Source: Methylobacterium isbiliense (GTDB taxonomy: Bacteria > Pseudomonadota > Alphaproteobacteria > Rhizobiales > Beijerinckiaceae). From it: a DNA stretch of 64,000 nt. The first letter of the stretch is position 1. Every line of letters starts with the position of its first letter. Of this stretch, positions 50,688-60,429 are shown piece after piece. The notes under the pieces were generated by a model. It saw only the letters and a program-made list of their open reading frames with translations. It searched no databases and had not been told where the DNA came from. Position numbers and translations under genes: made by a program. Location: NCBI RefSeq assembly GCF_022179325.1, contig NZ_BPQQ01000016.1, forward strand, positions 124,001 through 188,000, given 5' to 3'.

Positions 50688-51938
50688 TCAACCACCGGGC
50701 CGGGCCGGGCGGTAGATCGCGATCTCCTCCGGGATGCCGTCGAGGGGATGGCTGCCCAGCGGCTCAGGATCCCCCCAGAGAAAGTCCACGAAGGGCTTCG
50801 ACATCAGCAGCGGTTCGCCGAGCTGCTTGTTGAGCTTGGCGAGCCGGCTCGCGAGGTTCACGTCGCGGCCGATCACCGTGAAGTCGAGCCGCGCGCCCGA
50901 GCCGACATTGCCGTAGGCCGCCTCGCCGTGGTGCAGGGCGATGCCGGCGCTGATGCGGGCAGGAAAGCGCGCCGCCGCGTTCGCCTCGTCGAGGCGCCGC
51001 AGCGCCGTCTGGGCGGCGGTGAGCGCGCTCTGGGCCGCGCCGCCGAGGCCGTCGCCGGTCTCGCGGAAGATCGCGAGCAGGCCGTCGCCCATGTATTTCA
51101 GCACCTCGCCGCCCTCGCTCTCGATCGGCGGCACGAGGCAGTCGAAGTAGGTGTTCAGCAGCTCCACCGACGCCTCCGGGGTCAGGGCCGCCGTGAGGTG
51201 GGTGTAGCTGCGCATGTCGGCGAACAGGATCGCCGAGCGGATGCGCTCCACCTGGCCCCGCCGGATCGAGCCGGACAGGATCGCGTGGTGCGGCCCGTCG
51301 CCGACATAGATCCGCAGCACCTGATCGAGGCGGGTGTTGAGGCCGCGCATCTCCATCACGGCCGAGAGCGTCGGCACGATGAAGCGCAGGATGGCAAGGT
51401 TCTCGGCCGAAAAACCCGCGGGCGACCGGGTCGCGAAGGTGACGCCGTTGTTGGTGCCGTTGGTGAAGAAGATCGGAATGGTGAGGTGGTGGCGGTAGCC
51501 GGCGGCCTTCAATTCCGCGACGATGCCGAAGCGGTCGTCGGGCGTCTTGTCGAGATCGAGCAGCAGCCACTCGCCGGTCGCGTAGACGACCGCGAAGGGG
51601 CTCTCGGCGAGCGCCCGGTCGGAGGCTTCGCCGTGCGGGAAGAGCCGCAGGGTGACCCCGCCCTCCCGGGTCCAGAACCGGCCGACGCCGGTGTATTCCG
51701 AATGCAGGGCGTCGATCGCCGTGGTGGCCCGGTCGACCGGAATGCCGAGGTCGTTGAGGCGCTGGGCCAGTCCGCCCAGCAGATCCCCGGATTCGGGCAG
51801 CCGCGCGCCCTCGCTGAGCAGCCAGTCCCGCAGGGCGACGCAGGCCCGGAAGAGCCCGATCGGAATGGCGCCGGCCTCCGATCCGTCCGCCTCCGCTGTC
51901 GGGTGCTGGGGGGGAGTGGGTGGAGCGGAACGGCGCAT
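50688..51938 (-). CDS. Class III adenylate/guanylate cyclase with N-terminal sensor-like domain
   Basis: This 416-residue protein has a C-terminal class III nucleotide cyclase domain (residues ~225-410). The metal-binding Asp is in [13 protein letters not shown] (~238), and [11 protein letters not shown] (~282) and [17 protein letters not shown] follow. The N-terminal ~200 residues look like a soluble sensor domain, with no membrane helix. It probably makes cAMP, but ATP versus GTP specificity cannot be settled by eye. The ATG at 51938 is used; an in-frame TTG ten codons upstream is an alternative. It ends 33 bases from the TPP riboswitch, so read-through could feed the thi operon. Confidence 0.9.
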   Translation of the reverse strand: MRRSAPPTPPQHPTAEADGSEAGAIPIGLFRACVALRDWLLSEGARLPESGDLLGGLAQRLNDLGIPVDRATTAIDALHSEYTGVGRFWTREGGVTLRLFPHGEASDRALAESPFAVVYATGEWLLLDLDKTPDDRFGIVAELKAAGYRHHLTIPIFFTNGTNNGVTFATRSPAGFSAENLAILRFIVPTLSAVMEMRGLNTRLDQVLRIYVGDGPHHAILSGSIRRGQVERIRSAILFADMRSYTHLTAALTPEASVELLNTYFDCLVPPIESEGGEVLKYMGDGLLAIFRETGDGLGGAAQSALTAAQTALRRLDEANAAARFPARISAGIALHHGEAAYGNVGSGARLDFTVIGRDVNLASRLAKLNKQLGEPLLMSKPFVDFLWGDPEPLGSHPLDGIPEEIAIYRPARPGG

Positions 51939-52110
51939 GGGCCGGAGATGGGTTGGCCTCACGGCCAAGGCAAGGCTGGCAGGCCCCGGCGGATGGGCGG
52001 GGCGATGCGGCCGCGGCGGGCCGATGTGAAAACGGCATCGCCTCTCCGGTGCCGGAGAGGCGATGCCGCGCGACGATTCCGGTCGGCTCGGAGGCGCGGT
52101 CTCCCGCGCC

Positions 52111-54108
<1,998 letters not shown>

Positions 54109-54235
54109 GTTCAGCCTATGGTTCCGGTGCCGGCCCGCCCGGAACGGGAGAGCGCCCCGCCTCGTCGGCACCGCGATGTACAGACGGGCAGCGGAGCCAC
54201 CGGCCCTGCCGCCCTCGAATCTCCGTCGCAATCTG

Positions 54236-54250
54236 CAAGCGCTACGCTTG
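54236..54250. repeat. Perfect palindrome between dnaG and rpoD
   Basis: CAAGCG, CTA, CGCTTG is a perfect 6-bp inverted repeat in the comparatively AT-rich gap between dnaG and rpoD, about 130 bases before the rpoD start. It could be an operator for rpoD or a short hairpin at the dnaG end. No family is recognised. Confidence 0.35.
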
Positions 54251-54299
54251 ACTTACTGTTAACTATCCCGCCCCTGGCCCCGAAGTCACGCCTCGCGCG

Positions 54300-56201
54300 T
54301 CAGTGCGGATCGGAGCCCCCGTCCGGCACGTCCGTCTCCGCCTCGGCGGCGGCCACCCGTGCGAGGCGATCCTTCACGTCGCACAGCCATGCGAAATTGG
54401 CCTCGGTGTGATCTTCGGCAAGGGCCCGTTCGGCCGCCCGGAGTTCGCTATGTAGAGATCCGGCGTTGCGGTGCAAGATCACGGCCTGCCGGAGCGCGTC
54501 TTCGAGCCGCACCGGATCGGCGTGCGGATCGAGCGCCCAGCGGTCGCCCGGGCGCACCAGCGCGGCGATCCGCCCGGCCGCCGGGGTGAGCCCGGCCCGG
54601 GCAAGGCGACCGTCGAGCAGGGTCGCCTCGGCCTCGCCCTCCGCCGCATGGCCGATCAGCACGTCGCGCAGGGCCGTCGCGTCGGGGCTCGTCAGGTCGA
54701 GATCCGCCAGATCCTCGGCGAGGTCGGCGGCCGCCCCGGAGAGCAGGCCGGGATGGACCAGCAGCACCGCGATGATCAGCGCCTCGCGCGACGAGGAGCC
54801 GCCGGAGAACAGCGAGGAGCGCGCGAGCAGCGGACTCGCCCTCGCGGTGAGACGCGGCGAGGCGGCGCGCTCCGGCGCCCCGCGGGGTCGGGGCACGAAG
54901 GCGCCCGCCTCGCGGCGCCCCCGCGGTGCGGCGCCGGGCCCGAGCGTGCGCAGCCGCGCCTCGATCTCGTCGCGGTAGAAGCGCTTGAGCGTCTCGTCGC
55001 GGATCTGGCCCACCATCTCCCGCAGGCGCTGCGCGAGGCCGGCCCGGCGCTCGGGCGTGTCGACGGGGCTCATCTCGCTCTCGCGCGACCACAGCACGTC
55101 CACGAGGGGCCGCGCCCCGGCGAGCACCCGGTCGATCGCCGCCGCCCCGCCCGAGCGCAGCAGGTCGTCGGGGTCCTGGCCCTCGGGCAGCAGGGCGAAG
55201 CGCAGGGACTTGCCGGGCACAAGGCCGGGCAGCGCCACATCGAGGGCGCGATAGGCCGCGCGCCGCCCCGCCCCGTCGCCGTCGAAGCAGAGGATCGGCT
55301 CGTCGGCCATGCGCCAGAGGAGTGCGAGCTGCTCCTCCGTCAGCGCCGTGCCGAGTGGCGCCACCGTCTCGGGGTGGCCGGCCAGCGCCATGGCGATCAC
55401 GTCGACGTAGCCCTCGACGGCGATCACCCGGCCGGTGTCGTGCGCGGCCTGTCGGGCGGCGTGGTGGTTGTAGAGCATCGCGCCCTTGTGGAAGAGCGGC
55501 GTCTCCGGGGAGTTGAGGTATTTGGGCTTGGCGTCCGGCGCGAGCGCCCGCCCGCCGAAGGCGATCACCCGGCCGCGCAGGTCGCGGATCGGGAAGATCA
55601 CCCGGTCGCGGAAGCGGTCGTACGGGACTGCGATGTCCTCCCCGCCGATGAGCAGGCCGAGTTCGATCATGGCCTCGGCGGAGACGTCGCGGGCGGCGAG
55701 GTGGTCGCGCAGCGCGTAGCGCTCGGGCGGCGCGTAGCCGAGCCGGAAGTCCCGCACCACCGATTCGCCCAGGCCCCGCCGGGAGAGGTAGTCGCGGGCG
55801 CGGGCGCCGGTGCGGCCCGCGAGGTGGTCGGCGAAGAAGGCCGCGGCCAGTTCCATCACCTCCAGGGCGCCGCGCCGCCGCTCCTCGGTGTCGCGGCTCT
55901 CGCGGCTCGGCGCGGGCAGGGGCACGCCGGCCTCGCCCGCCAGCCGCTCCACGGCTTCCGGGAAGCTCAGGCCCTCGGTCTCCTGCAGGAACCGGAAATG
56001 GTCGCCGTGCTTGCCGGACGAGAAGCAGTGGTAGAATTGCTTCTGGTCGTTGACATAGAAGGACGGGGTCTTCTCGGCATTGAAGGGCGAGAGCCCGCGC
56101 CACTCGCGCCCGGCCTTCTTCAGGCGCACCTTGCGCCCGACCAGGTCCGAGAGCGGCAGCCGGGTCCGGATTTCGTCGAGGAGATGGGGCGGGTAGCGCA
56201 C
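54300..56201 (-). CDS. dnaG: DNA primase DnaG with degenerate zinc ribbon
   Basis: DnaG makes RNA primers for replication. The 633-residue protein has an N-terminal CHC2-type domain (residues ~30-95), a TOPRIM core with IAVEGYVDVIAMAL and CFDGDGAGRRAA, and a C-terminal DnaB-interaction region. The zinc ligands are largely absent: where classic DnaG has CPFH, this one has SPFN, and after YHCF the second Cys pair is replaced by SSGKHGDHF. The same degeneracy occurs in other Alphaproteobacteria as I recall, so it is probably lineage-wide. The start is GTG 56201 (MRYPPHLLDEIRTRLPL). It lies upstream of rpoD on the same strand. Confidence 0.97.
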   Translation of the reverse strand: MRYPPHLLDEIRTRLPLSDLVGRKVRLKKAGREWRGLSPFNAEKTPSFYVNDQKQFYHCFSSGKHGDHFRFLQETEGLSFPEAVERLAGEAGVPLPAPSRESRDTEERRRGALEVMELAAAFFADHLAGRTGARARDYLSRRGLGESVVRDFRLGYAPPERYALRDHLAARDVSAEAMIELGLLIGGEDIAVPYDRFRDRVIFPIRDLRGRVIAFGGRALAPDAKPKYLNSPETPLFHKGAMLYNHHAARQAAHDTGRVIAVEGYVDVIAMALAGHPETVAPLGTALTEEQLALLWRMADEPILCFDGDGAGRRAAYRALDVALPGLVPGKSLRFALLPEGQDPDDLLRSGGAAAIDRVLAGARPLVDVLWSRESEMSPVDTPERRAGLAQRLREMVGQIRDETLKRFYRDEIEARLRTLGPGAAPRGRREAGAFVPRPRGAPERAASPRLTARASPLLARSSLFSGGSSSREALIIAVLLVHPGLLSGAAADLAEDLADLDLTSPDATALRDVLIGHAAEGEAEATLLDGRLARAGLTPAAGRIAALVRPGDRWALDPHADPVRLEDALRQAVILHRNAGSLHSELRAAERALAEDHTEANFAWLCDVKDRLARVAAAEAETDVPDGGSDPH

Positions 56202-56258
56202 GCGGCGGTCCGGCGACTGAACGGACGGCCCTTATAGCGCGCCAGCCTCCGCAGAGTC

Positions 56259-57110
56259 CTAACGCCGCTGCGCCCGCACGGGCCGCACCAGCGCGTCGAG
56301 GAAGTTGCCGATCTCCCGGCGCCGCCGCACCGTCTCCAGCACCTCCGGGCCGAGGCCGAATCGCCACGCGAGGTCGGCATGGCCGGCCGGATCGTCGTGG
56401 AGGTCGCGCAGCGCCCGCGCATGGGCCTCCACCACCGCATCGTCGGCGCAGAACCCCGCGCCGACGATCTCGCGGGCGCTCAGCCGCAGCATCGCCGCGA
56501 CCTCGTCGAGGTCGAGTTCGGGATGGTATTGCGTGCCCCAGAAGGTGCCGCCCTCGTAGTCGAGCGCGATGGCCTGCACGTCGAGGCGGCCGTTCCCGGC
56601 CAGCACGGTGCTGCCGGGCGGGGGCACGACCACCGCGTCGCTGTGGATCGCCGGCGCGTCGTAGGCCGGCGGGCGTCCCGCGAGAAGCGGGTGCTCGCGG
56701 CCCGCCGCACTCGGCGCGAGGTTGCGGGCGAACCCGTATTCCGGCCCGCGCGGGTTCTCCCGCGCCTCGCCGCCCGCGAGCGTCGCCGCGACCTGAACGC
56801 CCCAGCAGGAGCCGAAGACCGGTACGCCCTGCGCGAGGGCGGCGCGCATCAGCTCCACCTGCCGGATCACCGCGGGGCCGCCCTCGGCGACCCGCAGGGT
56901 CGAGCCGGTGAAGACGAGGCCGTCATAGGCCGCGAGCCCCGGCGGCAGCGCCGCGTCCGCGTCGGCGGGCGCCAGGAGGTCGCAGGCCGCGTCGGGGGCG
57001 AGCGCCCGCAGCACGCCCGCATAGGTCTCCGCGGAGGTCTTCCCGCACAGGCGGACGTGGCGGGCACGGCCCGCGCGCTCGTTCCCGTCCGCCACGAGCA
57101 GACGCAGCAT
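56259..57110 (-). CDS. Class I glutamine amidotransferase-like protein
   Basis: This 283-residue GATase1 protein has the nucleophile Cys102 in VFGSCWGVQVA and the His/Glu pair in TQYHPELDLDE (~195), so the glutaminase triad appears complete. No synthase domain is fused or adjacent, so the ammonia acceptor is unknown. It resembles stand-alone GMP-synthase-like amidotransferases, some of which act on gamma-glutamyl compounds. A helical C-terminal extension (residues ~210-283) follows. It lies 57 bases upstream of dnaG on the same strand and 81 bases after the VOC gene. Confidence 0.88.
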   Translation of the reverse strand: MLRLLVADGNERAGRARHVRLCGKTSAETYAGVLRALAPDAACDLLAPADADAALPPGLAAYDGLVFTGSTLRVAEGGPAVIRQVELMRAALAQGVPVFGSCWGVQVAATLAGGEARENPRGPEYGFARNLAPSAAGREHPLLAGRPPAYDAPAIHSDAVVVPPPGSTVLAGNGRLDVQAIALDYEGGTFWGTQYHPELDLDEVAAMLRLSAREIVGAGFCADDAVVEAHARALRDLHDDPAGHADLAWRFGLGPEVLETVRRRREIGNFLDALVRPVRAQRR

Positions 57111-57191
57111 CGATCCCGTTCCCCTCGTCGTTGCCAGGGCGCAACGTGGGGTGTCCGGGGCTGTTCCGGGGCCCGAGCGTCGCAGGCGCGG

Positions 57192-57572
57192 TCAGACCGG
57201 TCTTTGCGTGAAGTACCAGGGATGCCCCTCGGGATCGTGCGCGGTGTAGCTGCGGCCGTAGGGCAGGTCCGTCAGCGGCGAGACGATCGCGGCCCCGGCG
57301 GCCTCAGCCCGCGCGCAATGGGCGTCGATGTCGGCAAGGAAGATGAAGACGCCCTGGCTGGCGGGGCCCGACGCGCCCGGCGGGCGCAGGCGCGGATCGG
57401 CGGCCCCCTGCCCCATCATGATCCGGCCACCGTCGAGCGACATCTCGGCGTGGATACCGGAGGGCGTCGGCACGCGCAGCTCCTCGCGGAACCCGAAGGC
57501 GCGAGAGAGCCAGCCGAGGGCGGCCGGCACGTCGCGGTAGAACAGGTAGGGAATGATCTCGGTACGCGGCAC
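57192..57572 (-). CDS. VOC-family (glyoxalase/bleomycin-resistance-like) protein
   Basis: This 126-residue vicinal-oxygen-chelate fold protein is of the PhnB-like type. It has EIIPYLFYRDVPAALGWLSR at the N-terminus and the C-terminal YGRSYTAHDPEGHPWYF, typical of proteins annotated as glyoxalase/bleomycin-resistance related. Metal ligands are only partly visible, so function is open. The start is GTG 57572 (MPRTEIIPY) with GGAG upstream. It is divergent from the penicillin-binding protein across 210 bases. Confidence 0.88.
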   Translation of the reverse strand: MPRTEIIPYLFYRDVPAALGWLSRAFGFREELRVPTPSGIHAEMSLDGGRIMMGQGAADPRLRPPGASGPASQGVFIFLADIDAHCARAEAAGAAIVSPLTDLPYGRSYTAHDPEGHPWYFTQRPV

Positions 57573-57782
57573 GGCTCGCTCCGGGGCTTGACCCGCGACA
57601 CCCGATCGCGGCGCTAAGGTTTTATGGAATATCGCTAATTTTTCGGTTAACGCCCCTTAAACCCGCCTCATTTAACGTCTCTCCCAGGACCCGCTCGAAC
57701 CGATATCGCCGCGCGAGCGGGGCTCTGGAGGCTCCCCTCGCGGCTGCGGGCCGGTTCGCCCGGGATCACGAGGGTGGACGAG

Positions 57783-59942
57783 ATGGCGAAGGGACGCGGT
57801 GGTCGGGTCGAGCCGAGATTCGACGCGCCGGAGGGGCGCCCGGATCCGGCCGCGCTCGACCTGCGCCTGACGCGGGGCGACCGGGCGGGGGCGGGCGTGG
57901 CACGATCGAAGACGACGGGGGCCAAGCGGGCCGGCGGGCGCCCGTCCGCCCCCGCCCCGCGGCGCAGGCGCTCGCTCCTGGGGCGCCTCGTCTACGGCCT
58001 CGTCATCCTGGGGGTCTGGGGCGTGGTCGCGCTCGCGGGCGTCGTCGCCTACCACGCCTCGCAGCTGCCGCCGATCGACCAGCTCGCCGTGCCCAAGCGC
58101 CCCCCGAACATCGCCATCCTGGCGAGCGACGGCTCGCTGCTCGCCAACCGCGGCGAGACCGGCGGGCGCACGGTGGCGATCCGCGAGTTGCCGCCTCATC
58201 TGCCGCGGGCCTTCGTGGCGATCGAGGACCGGCGCTTCTACAACCATCTCGGCATCGATCCCATCGGTATCGCCCGGGCGCTGTTCCGCAACCTGACCTC
58301 GCGGGGCGTGGCGCAGGGCGGCTCGACCCTGACGCAGCAGCTCGCCAAGAACCTGTTCCTCACCCAGGAGCGCACCGCCTCGCGCAAGATCCAGGAGGCG
58401 ATCCTCGCCCTCTGGCTGGAGCACCGCTACTCCAAGGACGAGATCCTCGAACTCTACCTCAACCGGGTCTATTTCGGCGCGGGCGCCTACGGGGTCGAGG
58501 CGGCGGCACAGCGCTACTTCGCCAAGCCCGCCAAGGACGTGACGCTCGCGGAAGCCGCCATGCTGGGCGGCCTGGTGCAGGCGCCCTCGCGGCTCGCGCC
58601 CAACCGCAACCTGCCGGCCGCGCAGGCCCGCGCCGCCCAGGTGCTCGCCGCGATGCAGGATCTCGGCTTCGCCAAGCCCAGCGAGGCCAAGGCCGCGCTC
58701 GACAAGCCGGCCAAGCCCGCCCGCGCCCCGGGCGGCGGCTCGGCCAACTACGTCGCCGACCTCGTGATGGACGTGCTCGACGACTTCGTCGGCACCATCG
58801 AGACCGACGTGACGGTCTCGACCACCGTCGATCCGGTGCTCCAGGCGGCGGCCGAGAAGGCGCTGGTGGACGAACTCAACCAGAAGGGTGCGCGCTTCAA
58901 CGTCGGCCAGGGCGCGGTCGTGGCGATGCGCCCGGACGGAGCGATCCGCGCGCTGGTGGGCGGGCGCGACTACGCGCAGAGCCAGTTCAACCGCGCCACC
59001 ACCGCCAAGCGCCAGCCCGGCTCGGCCTTCAAGCCGTTCGTCTACCTCGCGGCGATCGAGCGCGGCCTCACCCCCGACACGGTGCGCGAGGACAGCCCCG
59101 TGAGCGTGAAGGGCTGGAGCCCGGAGAACTACACCCGCAGCTACGCCGGGGCGGTGACGCTGCGCGAGGCGCTCGCCCACTCGCTCAACACGGTGGCGGT
59201 GAAGCTCGGGCTGGAGGTGGGGCCGAAGGCCGTGGTGCAGACCGCGCAGCGCCTCGGCATCACCTCGCCGCTCCAGGCCAACGCCTCGATCGCGCTCGGC
59301 ACCTCGGAGGTGACGCCGCTCGAACTCGTGGGCGCCTACGCGGTCTTCGCCAACGGGGGCACCGGGGTGATCCCGTACGTGATCGCCAGCGTGAAGACGG
59401 TGGGCGGCAAGGTGGTCTACAAGCGCAGCCCCGCCGGGCTCGGGCGGGTGGTCGATCCCGCCGCGGTCGGCATGATGAACGCGATGCTGCACGAGGTCTT
59501 CGTCAGCGGCACCGCCAAGAAGGGCGACATCCCGGGCTACGACCTCGCGGGCAAGACCGGCACCAGCCAGGATTTTCGCGATGCCTGGGTGGTCGGCTAC
59601 TCGAACACCCTGGTGACGGGCGTGTGGCTCGGCAACGACGACGGCGAATCGACCAAGCGCGTCTCGGGCGGCAATCTGCCGGTGGAGGTCTGGAACCGCT
59701 TCATGACGACGGCGCTGCGGGCCGACAAGGTCGCGGCGCTGCCCGGCGCGGGACGCTGGCGGCGGGGCGGCAACGCGGTCGCGGCGGCGGGGTCCGACAC
59801 CGGGCTGGGCGGCCTGATCGGCGAGCTCATCGGCGACTCGCCCGCGCCCGCCCCGGCCCGGCCGGTGCCCCAGCAGGGCCGCGGCGGCCCGAGCCGCGAG
59901 GACCGCAACTTCCTGGAGCGGCTGTTCGGCATCGGCGAGTAG
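57783..59942 (+). CDS. Class A penicillin-binding protein (PBP1A family)
   Basis: This 719-residue bifunctional peptidoglycan synthase has a basic cytoplasmic N-terminus (~60 residues) and one membrane helix (~65-92, GLVILGVWGVVALAGVVAYH). The GT51 glycosyltransferase domain includes FVAIEDRRFYNHLGIDPIG and GGSTLTQQLAKNLFL. The transpeptidase has the active-site SxxK in RQPGSAFKPF (~414), an SLN motif in AHSLNTVA and the KTG box in AGKTGTSQDF (~590). The C-terminus is Pro/Gly-rich. ATG 57783 follows GAGGG; a GTG nine bases upstream is an alternative. The AT-rich upstream gap has several TTAA motifs. It appears monocistronic. Confidence 0.95.
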   Translation: MAKGRGGRVEPRFDAPEGRPDPAALDLRLTRGDRAGAGVARSKTTGAKRAGGRPSAPAPRRRRSLLGRLVYGLVILGVWGVVALAGVVAYHASQLPPIDQLAVPKRPPNIAILASDGSLLANRGETGGRTVAIRELPPHLPRAFVAIEDRRFYNHLGIDPIGIARALFRNLTSRGVAQGGSTLTQQLAKNLFLTQERTASRKIQEAILALWLEHRYSKDEILELYLNRVYFGAGAYGVEAAAQRYFAKPAKDVTLAEAAMLGGLVQAPSRLAPNRNLPAAQARAAQVLAAMQDLGFAKPSEAKAALDKPAKPARAPGGGSANYVADLVMDVLDDFVGTIETDVTVSTTVDPVLQAAAEKALVDELNQKGARFNVGQGAVVAMRPDGAIRALVGGRDYAQSQFNRATTAKRQPGSAFKPFVYLAAIERGLTPDTVREDSPVSVKGWSPENYTRSYAGAVTLREALAHSLNTVAVKLGLEVGPKAVVQTAQRLGITSPLQANASIALGTSEVTPLELVGAYAVFANGGTGVIPYVIASVKTVGGKVVYKRSPAGLGRVVDPAAVGMMNAMLHEVFVSGTAKKGDIPGYDLAGKTGTSQDFRDAWVVGYSNTLVTGVWLGNDDGESTKRVSGGNLPVEVWNRFMTTALRADKVAALPGAGRWRRGGNAVAAAGSDTGLGGLIGELIGDSPAPAPARPVPQQGRGGPSREDRNFLERLFGIGE

Positions 59943-60429
59943 CGCGGGCTCCGGTGCGCCGCCTCGCCCGCGGACCTGTCCCGGGCGACCGGCGCGTCTC
60001 GGTCGTGGGCGCCAAAGGAGGCGCCGCGCGGCTGCTCACCGCCGCTCGGCGCCCCACCCGGAACCAGACCAGGCTGCCGACTTGCAGTCTCGGCTTCAAG
60101 GGCCGCCCGGTTTCGTGAGCCGCGGGCCGTGCCAGTGCCGGCAACTCAGCTTCCCGAGGGTCCGATCCAGCCCCTGCGAAATCCAGCACCAGGATAATCA
60201 AGCAATTCCGATTGCCGAATTATCCCGATTGCCCATTCTCCCGGTCTTCAGCTTGTTGCAGAAAGGGCACGAGGCGTCTCATCCTTCGACCGATCATGCC
60301 TTATCTACCATCTCCGACGCAAGTACCAGGGAGGCGGGATTGCGGCGGAACTGAGAAAGTCGCTATCTCCCTGGCCAACGGCGCAGCTGTGCCGATGAGC
60401 GAGCAATCGCCTGGGTCTGGAGGGGTCCG
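59943..60429. other. Non-coding region upstream of the TonB-dependent receptor
   Basis: No credible gene is seen in these 487 bases. The first ~120 bases are GC-rich. The stretch 60190-60260 is notably AT-richer than its surroundings and is the likely promoter zone for the receptor; it holds a 9-base direct repeat. I looked for a cobalamin riboswitch and found no box. GGAGGGG (60419-60425) is the ribosome-binding site. Confidence 0.5.
60208..60233 (+). repeat. Direct repeat upstream of the TonB receptor
   Basis: CCGATTGCC occurs at 60208-60216 and 60225-60233, 17 bases apart start to start, in an AT-rich patch about 200 bases before the receptor gene. It could be a paired operator half-site. 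No known iron, Irr or RirA box is matched. Confidence 0.4.

Noticed and set aside
59943-60429. Cobalamin riboswitch upstream of the TonB receptor
   Set aside because: Segments such as ACCAGGGAGGCGGG loosely recall the B12 box, but the conserved core and partner helices are missing.
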